From Salvator merianae (taxonomy: Eukaryota; Chordata; Lepidosauria; Squamata; Teiidae), in NCBI GenBank assembly GCA_003586115.2, contig QVOM02000049.1, positions 17,055,470-17,119,469 of the forward strand: a stretch of 64,000 bases of DNA, written 5' to 3'. The position numbers were made by a program, and so were the translations under genes. Each line of letters begins with the position of its first letter. Within the stretch, counting starts at the first letter, position 1. The notes beneath the pieces were generated by a model. The model was not told the DNA's origin, did no database searches, and worked only from the letters and a program-made list of their open reading frames with translations. Shown one piece after another: positions 34,691-46,158 of the stretch.

Positions 34691-35670
34691 TCCCTGGCAG
34701 GGAACACTCAGAGGAAGCTAAGCATCAAGGCCAACATCCCCCCCACCCCCCAGAACTGTATTGTCAATCATTAGCTTTTGGACACACACAATGTCCTCCT
34801 AACTAAGAAGACAAAATGTACTGAAACTACAACAAACCACATTCTTGCTTTGAAAATAATTAGAGAGCAACACAGCAGCTGAAAGAGTGAAACACTTAAT
34901 TGGAATTGCACACACTGACTGTTTTGAGGTTAGACTGCAAAGAATAGAAATGGCCGATCGATTGATTTTGGTAATTGCTTGCTTGCTATACGAGTTTCTT
35001 CAGGTCCCCTGCAGCATTGCTATGTTTGTTTGTTTTTTAGTTGTCCTCCAGATGTCATAAATGCTTCTGACTTGGTGCGGGCCACAAACCAATATTTCAC
35101 TCATTAAACAACAATTCCTTAGTGTCCACTTACACAGTTTGGCAGGCAACAAATCACTTCCACACCAACTAGGTTTTAGATGCTAAACACAAGGAAGCTG
35201 CTACCTGCACTCTCTCACACCACACATACCAGTCTTAGAAGAACAATTCTCAATGACTGAAGTAATTAGGTATTTTTGTCTGTTCCTCTAACAAGACTTG
35301 CACATTTATGTGATCACAAGGTGATGTGCATGGAATAAAATCAGAAAAGGGACCTGCAATATCTTATGTGAAAATGTATCATGTGCAACGGATAACTGAG
35401 AGCTTTTCCAATGATGAATTACAGCTTATTAAAGAACACATGATCTTCTGAGAGATGGTGCAAAAGATTTTCTTAATAATGCACACCACGTCTTTATCAA
35501 TTTATCTGATAGTCTTATTGCCAAATAGCAGAAAGCGTATTTTTTATCACTGAAATTAAGGAACCATTCTATATGAAATATTTTCTTGGATCTTGTAAAT
35601 TGCACTAAGAATTTACATGAATAATTTAATTAATCTGATGAATAGTTTTTTGTTCAATACTCTGGAAACT
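34691..35670. other. Upstream intron, nothing recognised
   Basis: AT-rich intron between L2 remnants. Confidence 0.5.
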
Positions 35671-35674
35671 GACT

Positions 35675-35905
35675 TGTGGGGTTCCTCAGTGGTCAGTCTT
35701 ATTCCTTATGGTCTTTAATGAAACCACTTGGAGTATCCCTCAGATTTAAAGTGATGTGTCATTAGTATACAGATGACACCTAGCTTTATCACTCCATTCC
35801 ATCCTGGAGGCAGTTTTCCTCGAGGTAGAATGGATTCAAGCTGAAATTGAATCTAGACAAGACAGAGGGCGTGTCTTCATGACTGTGCATGGACAAGTGG
35901 AGGAG
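35675..35905 (+). mobile_element. L2 LINE ORF2 reverse-transcriptase fragment
   Basis: Translation gives GVPQ, then MKPLG, then YTDDT followed by a LYH-type stretch, with GTTCCTCAGTGGTCAGTCTT and AATCTAGACAAGACAGAGG. This is the L2 reverse-transcriptase core, with YTDDT at the catalytic YADD position. Frameshifts and stops mean it is inactive. Confidence 0.6.
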
Positions 35906-35909
35906 AGGT

Positions 35910-37790
35910 CTTGAATGCTGTTATCTCATTGTTGGGAAGATATTGTCCTTCGCTTTACAATTTCCCAAAGTGTCTTTTAACTTGCCTTCCTTGCTTCCCT
36001 GAAAGTTTTCAGATGGATCTTTGTCAGCCATTGCCTGATAGTTCCCAGACTCTAGTAGTTCAGCTTTTCTTGCTGGACCCTGTTTACATCTCTCTTTAAT
36101 GGAAGCCTGCGTTATACTCCCAGAACCACTCTGATAGCATAAACGCAAATGTCTGAGCTGGCAATTACTTAAGAAGTAGAAAGATAATCTATTATTGATC
36201 AGTAAAAGTTGAAAGCAAACATATGCAAACAACAATGCCCACCAAAATCAAACCAAAATCCATAACCAAATGAAAAAAATAGCTAGAAAGAACATTGTAG
36301 TCCAAATCAGAACAACAGTTTATTCACTCTTAACTTTCTTCTGTTGAGAAAAAATGCCTAAATGTGCTGTGATGTTTCCCTGGTGAATACCATATATTAC
36401 TGTTTCATGTGCAATACGCACAATCATGTTTCCACACTATTTGCACAAATTTCCCTCTATCATAAGAATGTTCCTCAGAAATTCTGTATCCCAAAGCTTG
36501 CAAAATGGTGAATCTATGGGGATAGTTCCATGATCTTCAGATCATGTCATCTCCTCAAACTCAAGCAAATCCAGTTGATTAAACCTGAACAATTGTAGAA
36601 TTAGGGAAGTGCATTAGGGAAATCCTCATCAGTCAGATGCCAGCCAAGAACCAAAAACTAAGAAGTCAACTTCAGAAAAGAATAAAGTATCTAGGCAGCA
36701 TATAAGCACCTTATCCTAATATGTTTCACAGATCTATGACAGAAAGCTTGATGAAAAACAGGGAAAATATAAGAGATGTTAGATAAATAGTGGGGGGGGA
36801 AAGAAAAAAGGAATATTATGCTAGTGTATACAGATCAGTACTTGCTATCAGTATGTCATTCATTCTAGAATTATTTCCATTAATAAATCTGTGTTACAGT
36901 TAACTATGAAGAGATGAAATAAAAACATTATCAATAGTTCATCCAAATTTAAATATGAGTCACTACTATATATACTCATGCACATGTTCAAATTTCTCAG
37001 CAAAAAAATTAGCACCACGTGTTTTCATGTTCCGTGTAAAGATGTTCCCACATGCTGTATAAGCAGCAGGAAGGATCTGGATTTTGGGGGTGGTAACGAC
37101 ACATTTGCATGTGAAATTCAAAGCAGTCTCGGATTTCAGGGACAATATTCTGTGCTGCAGGAAAAGTGGTTTGGAGAACATCGAATATGGGGTTCTTCTG
37201 CAGCATGCAACTGATTCAACATGTGGACTGCAAACCAGGTCTTCTGAAGGGGCGGGCATAGTCCTCCACCTTTTAAAAAAGGGAATTAAATTCAGGTGGT
37301 TGGAAACTCTGTCCCAGTTGATTACACCAATGGGATGGCGCTTGTTCTTCATTTTGGCTGCAGGAGCCAGGAGTGTTGGTGAGAGTGATGGGCCAACTGT
37401 CTATCCCTCCTGATGGAACCATGTGTATGGGGACACTGTTTCCTTTTTATTTTCAAAATTGCACTTGAGCACAGGTACTTGTGGTTTCTTTGGGAGCTGC
37501 ACTTGCTGCTCTCTCTCCATCATGGTGTGGAAGGTCATTCTCTACTATGGGTGGCATCTTCCCATGGTTATGGAGCCATGTTGGTGTTGGTGAGGATGAT
37601 GGGTCAAATGTCTACCTTTCTCGACAGAACTGTGGGAGTGGGGAGAGCCCTGGACCATCATTTTAAAATATTCACTTGAGCATGCATTTAACACAATGTG
37701 TGGATAATAATATGCAACCTTTCCATGTCTTCTGAAGAAGCAGGCAAAGCTCACCTTCTTTAACAATAAAACTCTAAAGTAAATTCGGGT
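35910..37790. other. Upstream intron, mostly unassigned
   Basis: AT-rich to 36960. 36980-37680 has two similar stretches (GGTGGTTGGAAAC.., GGTGAGGATGATGGGCCAA-like text twice near 37380 and 37590), suggesting an old local duplication. Confidence 0.35.
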
Positions 37791-37792
37791 AG

Positions 37793-37873
37793 ATGAATTT
37801 TGTTGCTGTTGTTCAGTTAAGTTGTGTCCAACTCTTTGTGACCCCGTGGACCTAGCATGCAGGCCCTTCATGT
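37793..37873 (-). mobile_element. BovB LINE 3' end (part 1)
   Basis: GTTGTTCAGTTAAGTTGTGTCC, AACTCTTTGTGACCCCGTGG is the reverse complement of the BovB 3' end. On the minus strand it encodes GSQRVGHNLTEQQQ, the typical end of BovB ORF2. It continues at 38101 after a SINE insertion. Confidence 0.8.
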
Positions 37874-38100
37874 GAGCCAGTTTGGCCTTGTGGTTAGCAT
37901 GTCAGACTCTTATCTGGAACTCTCCCAGTTTGAAGCCAGCTGGGTGACCTTGGGCTTGTCAGAGCTCTGTTCTGAGTTCTCACAGCCTCACCTACCTCAC
38001 AGGGTGTCTGTTGTGGGGAGAAGAACAGAAGGTTTGTCAGCCGCTTTGAGTCCCTTCAGGTGAGAAAAGCGGCGTATAAAAACCAACTCTTCATCTTCTT
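37874..38100 (+). mobile_element. tRNA-derived SINE inserted in BovB
   Basis: GAGCCAGTTTGGCCTTGTGGTTAGC (tRNA-like head), GCTGGGTGACCTTGGGC, CACCTACCTCACAGGGTGTC and the tail AGCCGCTTTGAGTCCC..GAGAAAAGCGGCGTATAAAAACC with TTCTTC repeats. This is a SINE layout common in lizards and geckos. It splits the BovB copy. Part of the tRNA box B region is deleted. Confidence 0.8.
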
Positions 38101-38600
38101 CTGTCCTCTGCTGCCTCCCAAAGCTCATGTTCATTGCGTCTATGACAATATCTATCCATCTCATCCTCTGCCGTCCTCCTTTTGCCCTCAATCTTTCGCA
38201 GCATCAGGGTCTTTTCCAAAGAGTATTGTCTCTCCGTTAAACAGCTCTTATGCTTCAGCTTCAGTATTTCTCCTTCCAATGAAGTTGAAGAGTCAGGGTT
38301 GATTTCCTTTAGTACTGACTGATTTGATCTTCTTGCAGTCCAAGAGGCTCTCAAAAGTCTTCTCAAGCACCACAATTTGAAAGTGTCGATTCTTCACCAC
38401 TCAGCTTTCCTTATGGTCCAGCTCTTACAGTCATACATTACTACTGGGAAAACCATAGCTTTGACTACATGGACCTTTGCCGGCAAGGTGATGTCTCTGT
38501 TTTTTACTATGCTGTCCAGGTTTGCCATAGCTTTCCTCCCATGAAACAAGCATCTTTTAATTTCACAGCTACTTCCATCCTATTGGGCAGTCAAGCAGAC
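38101..38600 (-). mobile_element. BovB LINE ORF2 C-terminus (part 2)
   Basis: The minus strand encodes ASWTARRSNQSVLKEINP, YSLEKTLMLRKIEGKRR and MDRYCHRRNEHELWEAA, the C-terminal region of BovB/RTE ORF2, with frameshifts. The sequence extends upstream through CATAGCTTTGACTACATGGACC. It is a dead copy. Confidence 0.85.
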
Positions 38601-40479
38601 TGCTGGAGAGGGCATTGGTTCTTAAAAAAGAAGGAGGCGGGGCTTGAGGCATTGCTGGCACAGTGACTAAGTAAGCCATGTTCAGCAGGGAACTTTATCC
38701 CTCCCATACTTATGGAGGTGGACCCTTCCTGTCTACCTGCCTGGTACATCTTCTCCAAGGGCCTTCCCTTTTTGTATTTGTCTTTTGAATGCCTATGCAT
38801 TTGAGTACCTGTATTTTTTCCTGCAGGCTCAGCCCAGTTTGCCCTTAGAAAAGATGGGGCAAGAGGGCAAGCCACGGCCGCCACCATCAACGCTCTCTGC
38901 TCCCTTGCCAGGGTATTCCCCACAGCCATTCTTCTTCCCCGTTCCTTGTACAGCAGGCTTTAACTGTCAGTTTTTCATTTTAAAGAAAATCCAGGTATAC
39001 AAATGTCAATTTATACTAGTATACAAAGGGCCACGTACTCAGGGATTCAGGTTTTTCGGAGTAAAGAAAGCCAGAGACTGGAATAAGTTGCTGTAGGCAA
39101 AGTAGCCACGCTGTTTCTAAACCTTCTTTACAGGTTATTACAGATCCACATTTTTCTGCTCTTGTTTTGTCACCACACTTAAAGCCTGTAAACCCTTAAG
39201 AAAGGTCTGTAACTGGTTTGTATTGTGCCTCTGTCTCCCCATTTATGAAGAGACAAAACAAAAAAATAAAGTAAAGTGAGTGTTTTGTTTCCATTGCCAT
39301 CTGCGTTGGTTTTATTCTGAGAATATTCTCATCATTTTATCTGCTTGCCATTGCTTCAGATTTTATTTTGTGTATTAATAAATCTGGATTCTTCAGTCAT
39401 GTCATTTAGACCTTCTCCATTCCTCTCGATATGGCCGATAGTTTTGTTTTCTTTCTTTTTCTGAAGCAAGCATGCTTGGCCATGATTGGTGGAAAGTGAG
39501 AAAGTGACCTCAAGGTCCTCACAAGGCAGATGCTACAGAAGAACAGAAGCGAGCCTATTACCTCGCCCCCCCAAAGTTTAAACATGTATTTGCCCTCAGC
39601 TCCAGACAGGCAGGGAAGCAAGAATGCATGAGCCCTCAAAACCTCAAATAGAAATGAACACCCAGGTTTTCTTACAGTCTCAAAATAATGATGATGATGA
39701 TGATGATGTCTGGTGTATAAATTTCCACACAAAGTGAGTGCCCAATCACAGCAGCCCTAGGTATGCTGCCATCTTCCAATCACATCCCTGGAGCTGCTTT
39801 CGACAGAGAATCCGAATTTGATATAGGGAACTTGCTTGCTGTGTGCTCAGCAATGGCACTCACATTTCACACCCCTTTACTGTGGATTTACACTGGAACT
39901 GTGGACATGGAAGAGACAAACCCACTTTAAAAAGTAGACACAAATCTATTCCGAATACTTGTAACTGCACTCTAAACTTCCATGAACTGTTTAGGCTTCA
40001 TCAAGACTTCCTTAATGACTGTAGCGCATTCACAGACACTAAGATTTATGACTGTTCCGAAGACAAACTCTTGAGACAAGCTGTTATAATCTCCATTTTC
40101 ACCACAGGCCCAGTCTTTTCACAGCTGAAAGCAGACATGATGGCATATCTGGGACTCTAACTGAAACAGGAGATATTACCATGTCATATATTTTGTTGCT
40201 TTTCCTATATGATTTGCTGGAGGCAAAAATATAGTGATACCATGTATTTTTCCCCCACAATCATACACGATGGGCAGATGAGAAAGAAAATGAACACAGG
40301 ATCATGTTTAAGCTGAAGATGGTTCAAGGATAATATGACTTGGCACAGCTTCATAAGCTATTTGGAAGTGGTTAATTTTCCTGTGTCGACTCAGCTTGAA
40401 CTGGCATGTGATGAATATGTTCTTCATTATATCAGTCACCACTTGTATGGATCTCTGTTGGCTTGCTAAGAATCTAGGG
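38601..40479. other. Upstream intron, nothing recognised apart from the ATG run
   Basis: No PHACTR1 exon was found; the basic-region exon (FKPWKWRKKK type) was specifically sought. Confidence 0.5.
39687..39709. repeat. (ATG)n microsatellite
   Basis: About seven ATG units. Confidence 0.9.
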
Positions 40480-40680
40480 GTGATTCCACACTGGCCAATA
40501 TATCAGATCAGCAAGCATACTAAGAGCCTGCCTCCCTTCTGCAAGCTGGTGTGGTCTAAGGGAGGCCCCAGGTGGGAAGGCCATCGTGGAGCTTCTTGTA
40601 GATCACACCGGCACCAGCGTACACTTGCTGGTCTGGTATACCGCTTACTGAAGCAGCAGCATCCTAGGTGAGGGAGAAAA
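40480..40680. mobile_element. MITE-like fragment (GGGGTGATTCCACAC end)
   Basis: GGGGTGATTCCACACTGGCC resembles the 231-770 terminus. The interior GTGTGGTCTAAGGGAGGCCC is shared with 55035-55060. The right end is unclear. Confidence 0.4.
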
Positions 40681-41118
40681 GGCTGGAATGACCAGAAGGA
40701 ACGAGGGACAAGTCCTCTAAACCTTTAATAGTTGGGTAGAGGCAGATCTAACTTTGATCTGTAGAAGATCAAAGTGCAGTTCAGAGAGATCAAAGTAAGG
40801 CTTCCAGCCGGACCCTTGCTCCTCCCCTGCGGTTTTGTGGTCTGCAGACTATTCCTGCCCCTGTGGACAAATTAAGGAAGTTTAACAGATGATCAGATCA
40901 GGAAAATAAAATGGAGGCAAGAAAACATAGACACCAAAGATGTGTGAGCTGGGCTGTGTTCAAACTGATGGAAAGTTGTGAAAAGATCAAATGCAAATTT
41001 CTGCATTTTTTTTGAGTCTGTGATACCTAGATTTTTCATAGTGACACAAGATTCATCCATGTTTGCTCAACTTTCCAGGCATCATGCATAAAGCAATATT
41101 GTTATCATGTGTGCTTGC

Positions 41119-41310
41119 CAGTGATGGCTTGGGCTTTAACCGCGGGTGTTCGCATGTTGCTGGAAGAGGAGATCACTGGCCGCGGGGTCTGCATTTTGCT
41201 GCTGCAGGCTACTGCAAGACCTGCCCAGTGACGGACGTGTTTTCACAGCCAGCGATCTCCCCTTCCAGTGACATGCGAAAACCCATCCTTAAAGCGACGA
41301 GCCATCACTG
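41119..41310 (+). mobile_element. Fold-back hAT-type MITE, copy 3
   Basis: CAGTGATGGCTTGGGCTTTAA and TTAAAGCGACGAGCCATCACTG are inverted termini. The flanks GTGCTTGC (41111-41118) and ATGCTTGC (41311-41318) form an 8-bp duplication with one mismatch. The central arms (GGAAGAGGAGATCACTGG / CCAGCGATCTCCCCTTCC) fold back. Confidence 0.85.
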
Positions 41311-41885
41311 ATGCTTGCTACCAATTTCTCAGATGCAGCAAGAATGCCCATACACTGTTGTATAATATTCTACCAAATTTTCTCTGCTAAACTCTTCTTA
41401 TAGTTTCCACCTTTCTTTTAGTGTGACCCAGTCCACTCTGGATTCTCTTTCATTCATGAGGTATTGCTGCTACCGTGCTGGGACATGTCTCGAACCAAAT
41501 TTCCACTCAGTATTCAGTCTGCAATGAATGTCACATGAAAGATGGCATTTTTGGCTGTCTCCATTATGCAGCAAAGGCACGTTAACTAGGGTCCCAGGAC
41601 AGCCAATCTCCATTACTGTATTGGAGAAGCATCTAGCTGCCATTTTAGGTCCTCTGTCAGGGCAATGCACCTTAACGCCACATTGAACAAGAAGACTCAA
41701 ATGCACTTCAATGAGACACATAAAATATCTCTTTGAAGCCAGTTCTAACTAATCTGAACTGAAGCTGCTTTTTACACTGAGAGTATTTTCTGTGCACAGA
41801 AAGTTCTTGCCTAGAGGAAGTCCCACTGGAGTCAGCAACCTTCCCTAGTCCTTAATTTCCTTCTCAGTGAGGTTCTGCTCACTAA

Positions 41886-42040
41886 GGCCTTTTCTGCCCT
41901 GGGCCTTATTCTGGATTATATCTTTGAATAGGGGCCTGCCATTCGCATGCGAGGGGCTTGCCGTAGTCCGCACCAGCATGTGCATGGCAGGCTCCTATTA
42001 TGGGATAGGATCTGGAATGAGGCCCAGTGCAGAAAGGGCC
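41886..42040. mobile_element. Palindromic MITE, GGCCTTTTCTGC family
   Basis: A 155-bp element from GGCCTTTTCTGCCCTGGGCC to GGCCCAGTGCAGAAAGGGCC, flanked by perfect TAA (41883-41885 and 42041-42043). The arms TTATTCTGGATTATATC and GATAGGATCTGGAATGA pair. Truncated relatives are at 16737 and 43176. Confidence 0.8.
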
Positions 42041-42677
42041 TAAATCACTCAGTGGGGGGGCATGCCCCCACTTAAGGGAGTGTTTTTTCACACCTGCTCT
42101 CAGAGCTGAAAAAGCATACTAGCTCTCTGAAGAAGCTTCTAGGAGGTGATATCTGGGGCATCCACATGCAGTAAAGGGAGGCTCAAAAGCAGCTCAGAGG
42201 TAGTAGCATCCACACACTAAGTCAGTTTTGATCTGCTTTTTAAAATGTGTGAGGATGCAGCATAAGTCCAGAAAATTTGCAACTGCAAAAGCATAGCAGG
42301 TATGGATTCAACAGGCAGTGATTTGTTTGCAAACAGCGAAGTCCTGGAATAAACTGAAATCAGCAAAGTGAGGTAAGAAAAGGAGAATTCAGAAAAATCG
42401 AAATTCTTTAGCCAGTTTGTTGGTTCGGGAAACGGCCCACTTTTGGGGCATTTCTGAGCATGCCACAGAACTTCCCCTGGCCCGTAACTTCTGAGGCTGG
42501 GGGACAGATGGCCACGGTGTAGGTGGCAGTCGGAGCGCTCCGGCTTGCTCACGCAGGAGTGATTCTGTGTTGTACACTGCCCTGAGCATCACAACCTAAT
42601 TGGCAATTAACCCTGTGAAGATAAAAAGAAGAAGAGGAGAATGGTGTATGCTGTCTTAGAGAACAGGTGGAATATAA

Positions 42678-43156
42678 GGGTGTTTTCACACTTACCACGT
42701 CAGAACAAACTAATTAGCCTGTTCTAATGTGGTATTGACAATGCAGCGCAGACACTGTCTACACTGCATGGCCCTAGTGCCTTATCTGAAGCAGTCTATT
42801 GGCATTTGCACTAAGAATGTGGGTAGCCATGCCTGATGCTTACCATGGCAGCAGCCAGGAAGCATCTGGTGCTGCTATGGTGACTGCCAGGGCCATGAAA
42901 TGCACAGGCGGACGCAGGCACGATCAGTTGGTCATGTAGGCCCAGCTGCTGCACTGCAAGGTAAGTGCAAATGCTGACAACCAGGAGCTGACTATCAGCT
43001 CTTGGTAAAGATGTGGGGCACAAATTTGTGCTCCATAGTGAGGAGCAATCAGGAACAGCGTTATGCTGCTCCTGGCCGATCAGGCCTCTGCCAAATGCAG
43101 ACACACTTTGCTAGCAAGCATCCTTGACACTTGCTAGCAATAAGTGCGAATTGCCC
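42678..43156 (+). mobile_element. MITE, GGGTGTTTTCACACTTACC family, complete copy
   Basis: A 479-bp element from GGGTGTTTTCACACTTACC to AAGTGCGAATTGCCC with perfect TAA flanks (42675-42677 and 43157-43159). It is a useful reference for the related copies near 30500, 49214, 58850 and 59942. PIF/Harbinger-like by termini and duplication length. Confidence 0.75.
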
Positions 43157-43175
43157 TAAGTGCCATAAATACATA

Positions 43176-43285
43176 AGGCTCTTTCTGCATGGGGCTTTAT
43201 TCTGGATTATATCCCAGAATAGGGCCCCCTCGTGGTCTGCACCAGCACATGAATGGTAGGTCTCTGTTCTGGGATATAACCTAAA
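43176..43285. mobile_element. Truncated MITE, GGCTCTTTCTGCATGG
   Basis: Starts after TAA with GGCTCTTTCTGCATGGGGC and has paired arms TTATTCTGGATTATATCCC and GGGATATAACCTAAAATAAG. The right terminus is missing after AGACCC. Confidence 0.6.
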
Positions 43286-43845
43286 ATAAGACCCAGAGTA
43301 TCTGTTTCTATCCATTTACTTTTTTTGCTCTTAAATAACAACATTATTGAAGTGTCCTCTGCTCAGGTCAGACCTAGGGCCTCCAGTTTTCATAACACTG
43401 CACAGGTTTGGTTTTCACAATGAGGAGAGCAGGAAAGGAAAAAAAGTTGAACAAGTGGACCTCTGAAACCTGCAATGTTTTTTAAGTGGTCCATGGACTG
43501 GGGAGTTTGAGATCTGCTCCTGTGAAGTATATTCTGTTTCAGCCAATCCTTAATTATTACTATTGGTTGATTTATGAGCGAAGGAGCATGGCTGAACTGC
43601 CAAACAAGCGAGACACAGGAAAATGAAATCTTGCCCACTTCTCCAAGTAAGCAGAAGGAAGAACAGCTGTTCCCTAGACTTTGAATAATGCTTAAGAGGA
43701 AGGCTACACAGATGCTCAAATCCATTTGCTAATGTGAATCCGGTATTACAAGGGGACTTCTCTTCATTAAATCCATAAAAGTATCAGACTTATTAAATTG
43801 GCTCCCAGATATGGAGGTCTGGTCAACACAGAGTTCATATGCACT

Positions 43846-44275
43846 GGGTGCCTCCAGACACGGGTTAACATCTGTGATTCTTCCGGGACTATATTGGAAA
43901 TACCCTACATATCCATGACATTCCCGAATTAATCTCAGGACATCAAGGTGACATCCCCAGACATCACTATTATGGGAAATCTGACAATGATGCTGCGTTT
44001 CCTGTAACAATGAGCACTTGCCTGTGTCTGCCTGCTGCTTCCATGATTGTTCCCCTTGAAAATACCAGGATGTTAGTCAAGCACATGAGCAAAATGAAAG
44101 GGAAGTGGGTGGTGTTGACTTGCATCCAGGTATTTTTAAGAATAACAATTACAGAAGCAGCAGGCAAACACAGGCAAGAGACTGCAATTGTTCCCCCATC
44201 TGCTGGGGGTGGCGAGAGGCAATCAAAGGATCTTCTTTAGGTCCCCTGATTGCTTCCTGCCATCTGGAGGCAGCC
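43846..44275 (+). mobile_element. MITE, GGCTGCCTCCAGA family, copy B
   Basis: GGGTGCCTCCAGACACGGG to CATCTGGAGGCAGCC. Colinear with 51351-51748, including GACTATATTGGAAAT, CTTGCCTGTGTCTGCCTGC and AGCAGCAGGCAAACACAGGC, which are inverted subrepeats around the centre. Flanking duplication is not clear. Confidence 0.7.
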
Positions 44276-44485
44276 TACGTAGTGTAGGTAGCAATTCTGA
44301 AGTGCAGATAGTCATAGTGATCACTTGCAAGAAGAGGTCGCACCCTAAGTTTCAAGGAAATCTAAAAGGCAGGCAGTTGTGATGATCACATACTCTTAAG
44401 AGCAGCAGAACCCCTAATATATTATCCAGATTATCTGTATTAACATAACTGCAATTCTGTGTATAGTTTTCTGTGCAAACTCTAA

Positions 44486-44908
44486 GGCTGCTTCCAGACA
44501 AGAAGCAATGTGAGATCTAAACAACTGCTTCTTGCTGCCACCTGCTAGATGTGAGAAGCAATCCTGTGCTTACCTTTGTGTCTGTCAGCAGTTTTCACAA
44601 TCAGTCCCATTGGGGCTACCGGAAGTCAGCCAAGCACCTACTCACTTCCTTTTGTTGTGTTTTGCATGCTTGGCTGCCTGGATTCTGGTAGTTCCAATCG
44701 GTTTGGTTGTAAAAACTGCTGATAGACATCAAGGTCAGCATTGCTATTACAGGAAACCGGTGTCATTGCTGGATTTTCCATAATAATGATATACTGGGTT
44801 TTCAGCTGCTTAAATCAGGACTATATCTGGAATGCCAGGAGAATGTCTGGCATTTCCAATATGGCCTCAAGAAGATTGCAGGTTTTACTGTGAGTTTGGA
44901 AGCAACCA
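44486..44908 (-). mobile_element. MITE, GGCTGCCTCCAGA family, copy C
   Basis: GGCTGCTTCCAGACAAG to GTTTGGAAGCAACCA, with TAA on both sides (44483-44485 and 44909-44911). Shares the family's termini and the TCTGTCAGCAG.. / ..CTGCTGATAGACA inverted subrepeats, plus TTTCCATAATAATGATATACTGG and GCATTTCCAATATGG. Confidence 0.65.
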
Positions 44909-45141
44909 TAAAGGTAGTTCAGAATATCTGCTTTGAGGCCAGAGACTGTGGCCTCTGAGGGCTATGAATTAAAGGTCCTTACTTTGGAGCCTCTGAGGGG
45001 CACATTTTGTGGTGTGCTTCGGCATGCCACCGAAATCACTCCCTGAGTCATCCCAAACATGGAGACATGCCTCTGTACTGTACACCTTGGGGCCTGTTGG
45101 TCTGCCAGTAGTTATGTTTGAATGTTACTACCAGCGATCTA

Positions 45142-45164
45142 CCATCTATCCATCCATCTGTCTG

Positions 45165-45210
<46 letters not shown>

Positions 45211-45256
45211 CATACATCTATGTATCTATTATGTATGTATGTAAGTATGTATGTAT
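45142..45256. repeat. (CTAT)n and (ATGT)n microsatellite
   Basis: CATC/CTGT units grade into at least ten CTAT units, then ATGT units up to the CR1 fragment that follows. Confidence 0.95.
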
Positions 45257-46045
45257 CAGCCTGGATAGCTTTAAGAATGGATTGAACAGATTCATGGAGG
45301 TCAGGTGTATCAATGCCTACTGGAATGGATGCCTAGGTACTGCCTCCAGGTTGGAGAGACAGGCAGGATGCCTCTAAAGGCCATTTGCAAGAAGTCAAGA
45401 GCAGGGCCCTGTCTAGATGGGCGGATTATAGTGTCTTTATGATGGGATCACCACACATATCTGTGGCAACCTCACCATAGCTATGCTATATCCCCCCCCA
45501 AAAAAAACCCCCACAATAGCCTATTTTGGTAAAACCTGACTCGTGTGATGGGTTTTCCTGAAACAGTGCTATTGTTTACCTTCCGGATGGAACCACCATA
45601 TTTGCTGTGGCCCCTGCACATGTGCGATGGCCAAAAAAGATGGTTGTATATGTGCAATGGTGGCATCATGCACATCTGGGTATTTTGCGCTGGTGAAATA
45701 CCCTGATGTGCATATCCACCACGCATATGTGGGGGCCAAAAAGACAGCTGCACGTATGCAGTGGTCACAATCATGCACTTCCAGGTATTTTGCACTGGTG
45801 AAATACCCAGATGCGTGGATCACTAAACTGCACACAGACAGTGTGCCCCCCTGCACTGTTAAGCCAACAGGCGATAATTCCTGAGGGCCTTTTTTCTGGA
45901 ATATTGCCTGTAAGCACCATATACGGCTGGCATCTGGAACCAGGCCAAATGAAGGTTTGCCTTCATCTTCTGCTTGAGAATGCCTGTTGGCCACTGTTAG
46001 ACAGGATGGTGGACTAGATCCTATTATGTTCTTATGTCTTTATCT
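45256..46045 (+). mobile_element. CR1 LINE 3' end split by an insertion
   Basis: CAGCCTGGATAGCTTTAAGA, GATTCATGGAGGTCAGG and GACAGGCAGGATGCCTCT, resumed near 45897 by TGTTGGCCACTGTTAGACAGGATGGTGGACTAGAT and TATGTTCTTATG. This is the standard CR1 3' untranslated region and end. About 490 bp of unrelated sequence interrupts it. Confidence 0.7.
45407..45896. mobile_element. Insertion in CR1 with GGCCCT/AGGGCC ends and internal duplication
   Basis: Begins near GGGCCCTGTCTAGATGGGCGG and ends near GCGATAATTCCTGAGGGCC, weakly inverted termini. Inside is a two-copy tandem repeat (about 105 bp unit, 45623-45835), each unit with the small palindrome GTATTTTGC.CTGGTGAAATAC. The superfamily is unknown. 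Confidence 0.5.
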
Positions 46046-46158
46046 TTCTTCATCTCCATTGATTACGGCAATTGGGGCTGATGGAGACTAATATCTAAGC
46101 ACATTAACAGGACCATGAGTATTCTGCCTCTGAAAAATACACAGAAGCACTCATATAT

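Noticed and set aside
39843..40160. 105-codon open frame with Cys/His residues
   Set aside because: No zinc-finger spacing, no splice sites in the right phase, no recognised homology.
45142..45256. Regularly spaced repeats considered as a CRISPR-like array
   Set aside because: Simple tetranucleotide repeat in vertebrate DNA; no repeat/spacer pattern.
45569..45994. 141-codon open frame on the minus strand
   Set aside because: Crosses the tandem repeat and the CR1 boundary, so it is not a gene.
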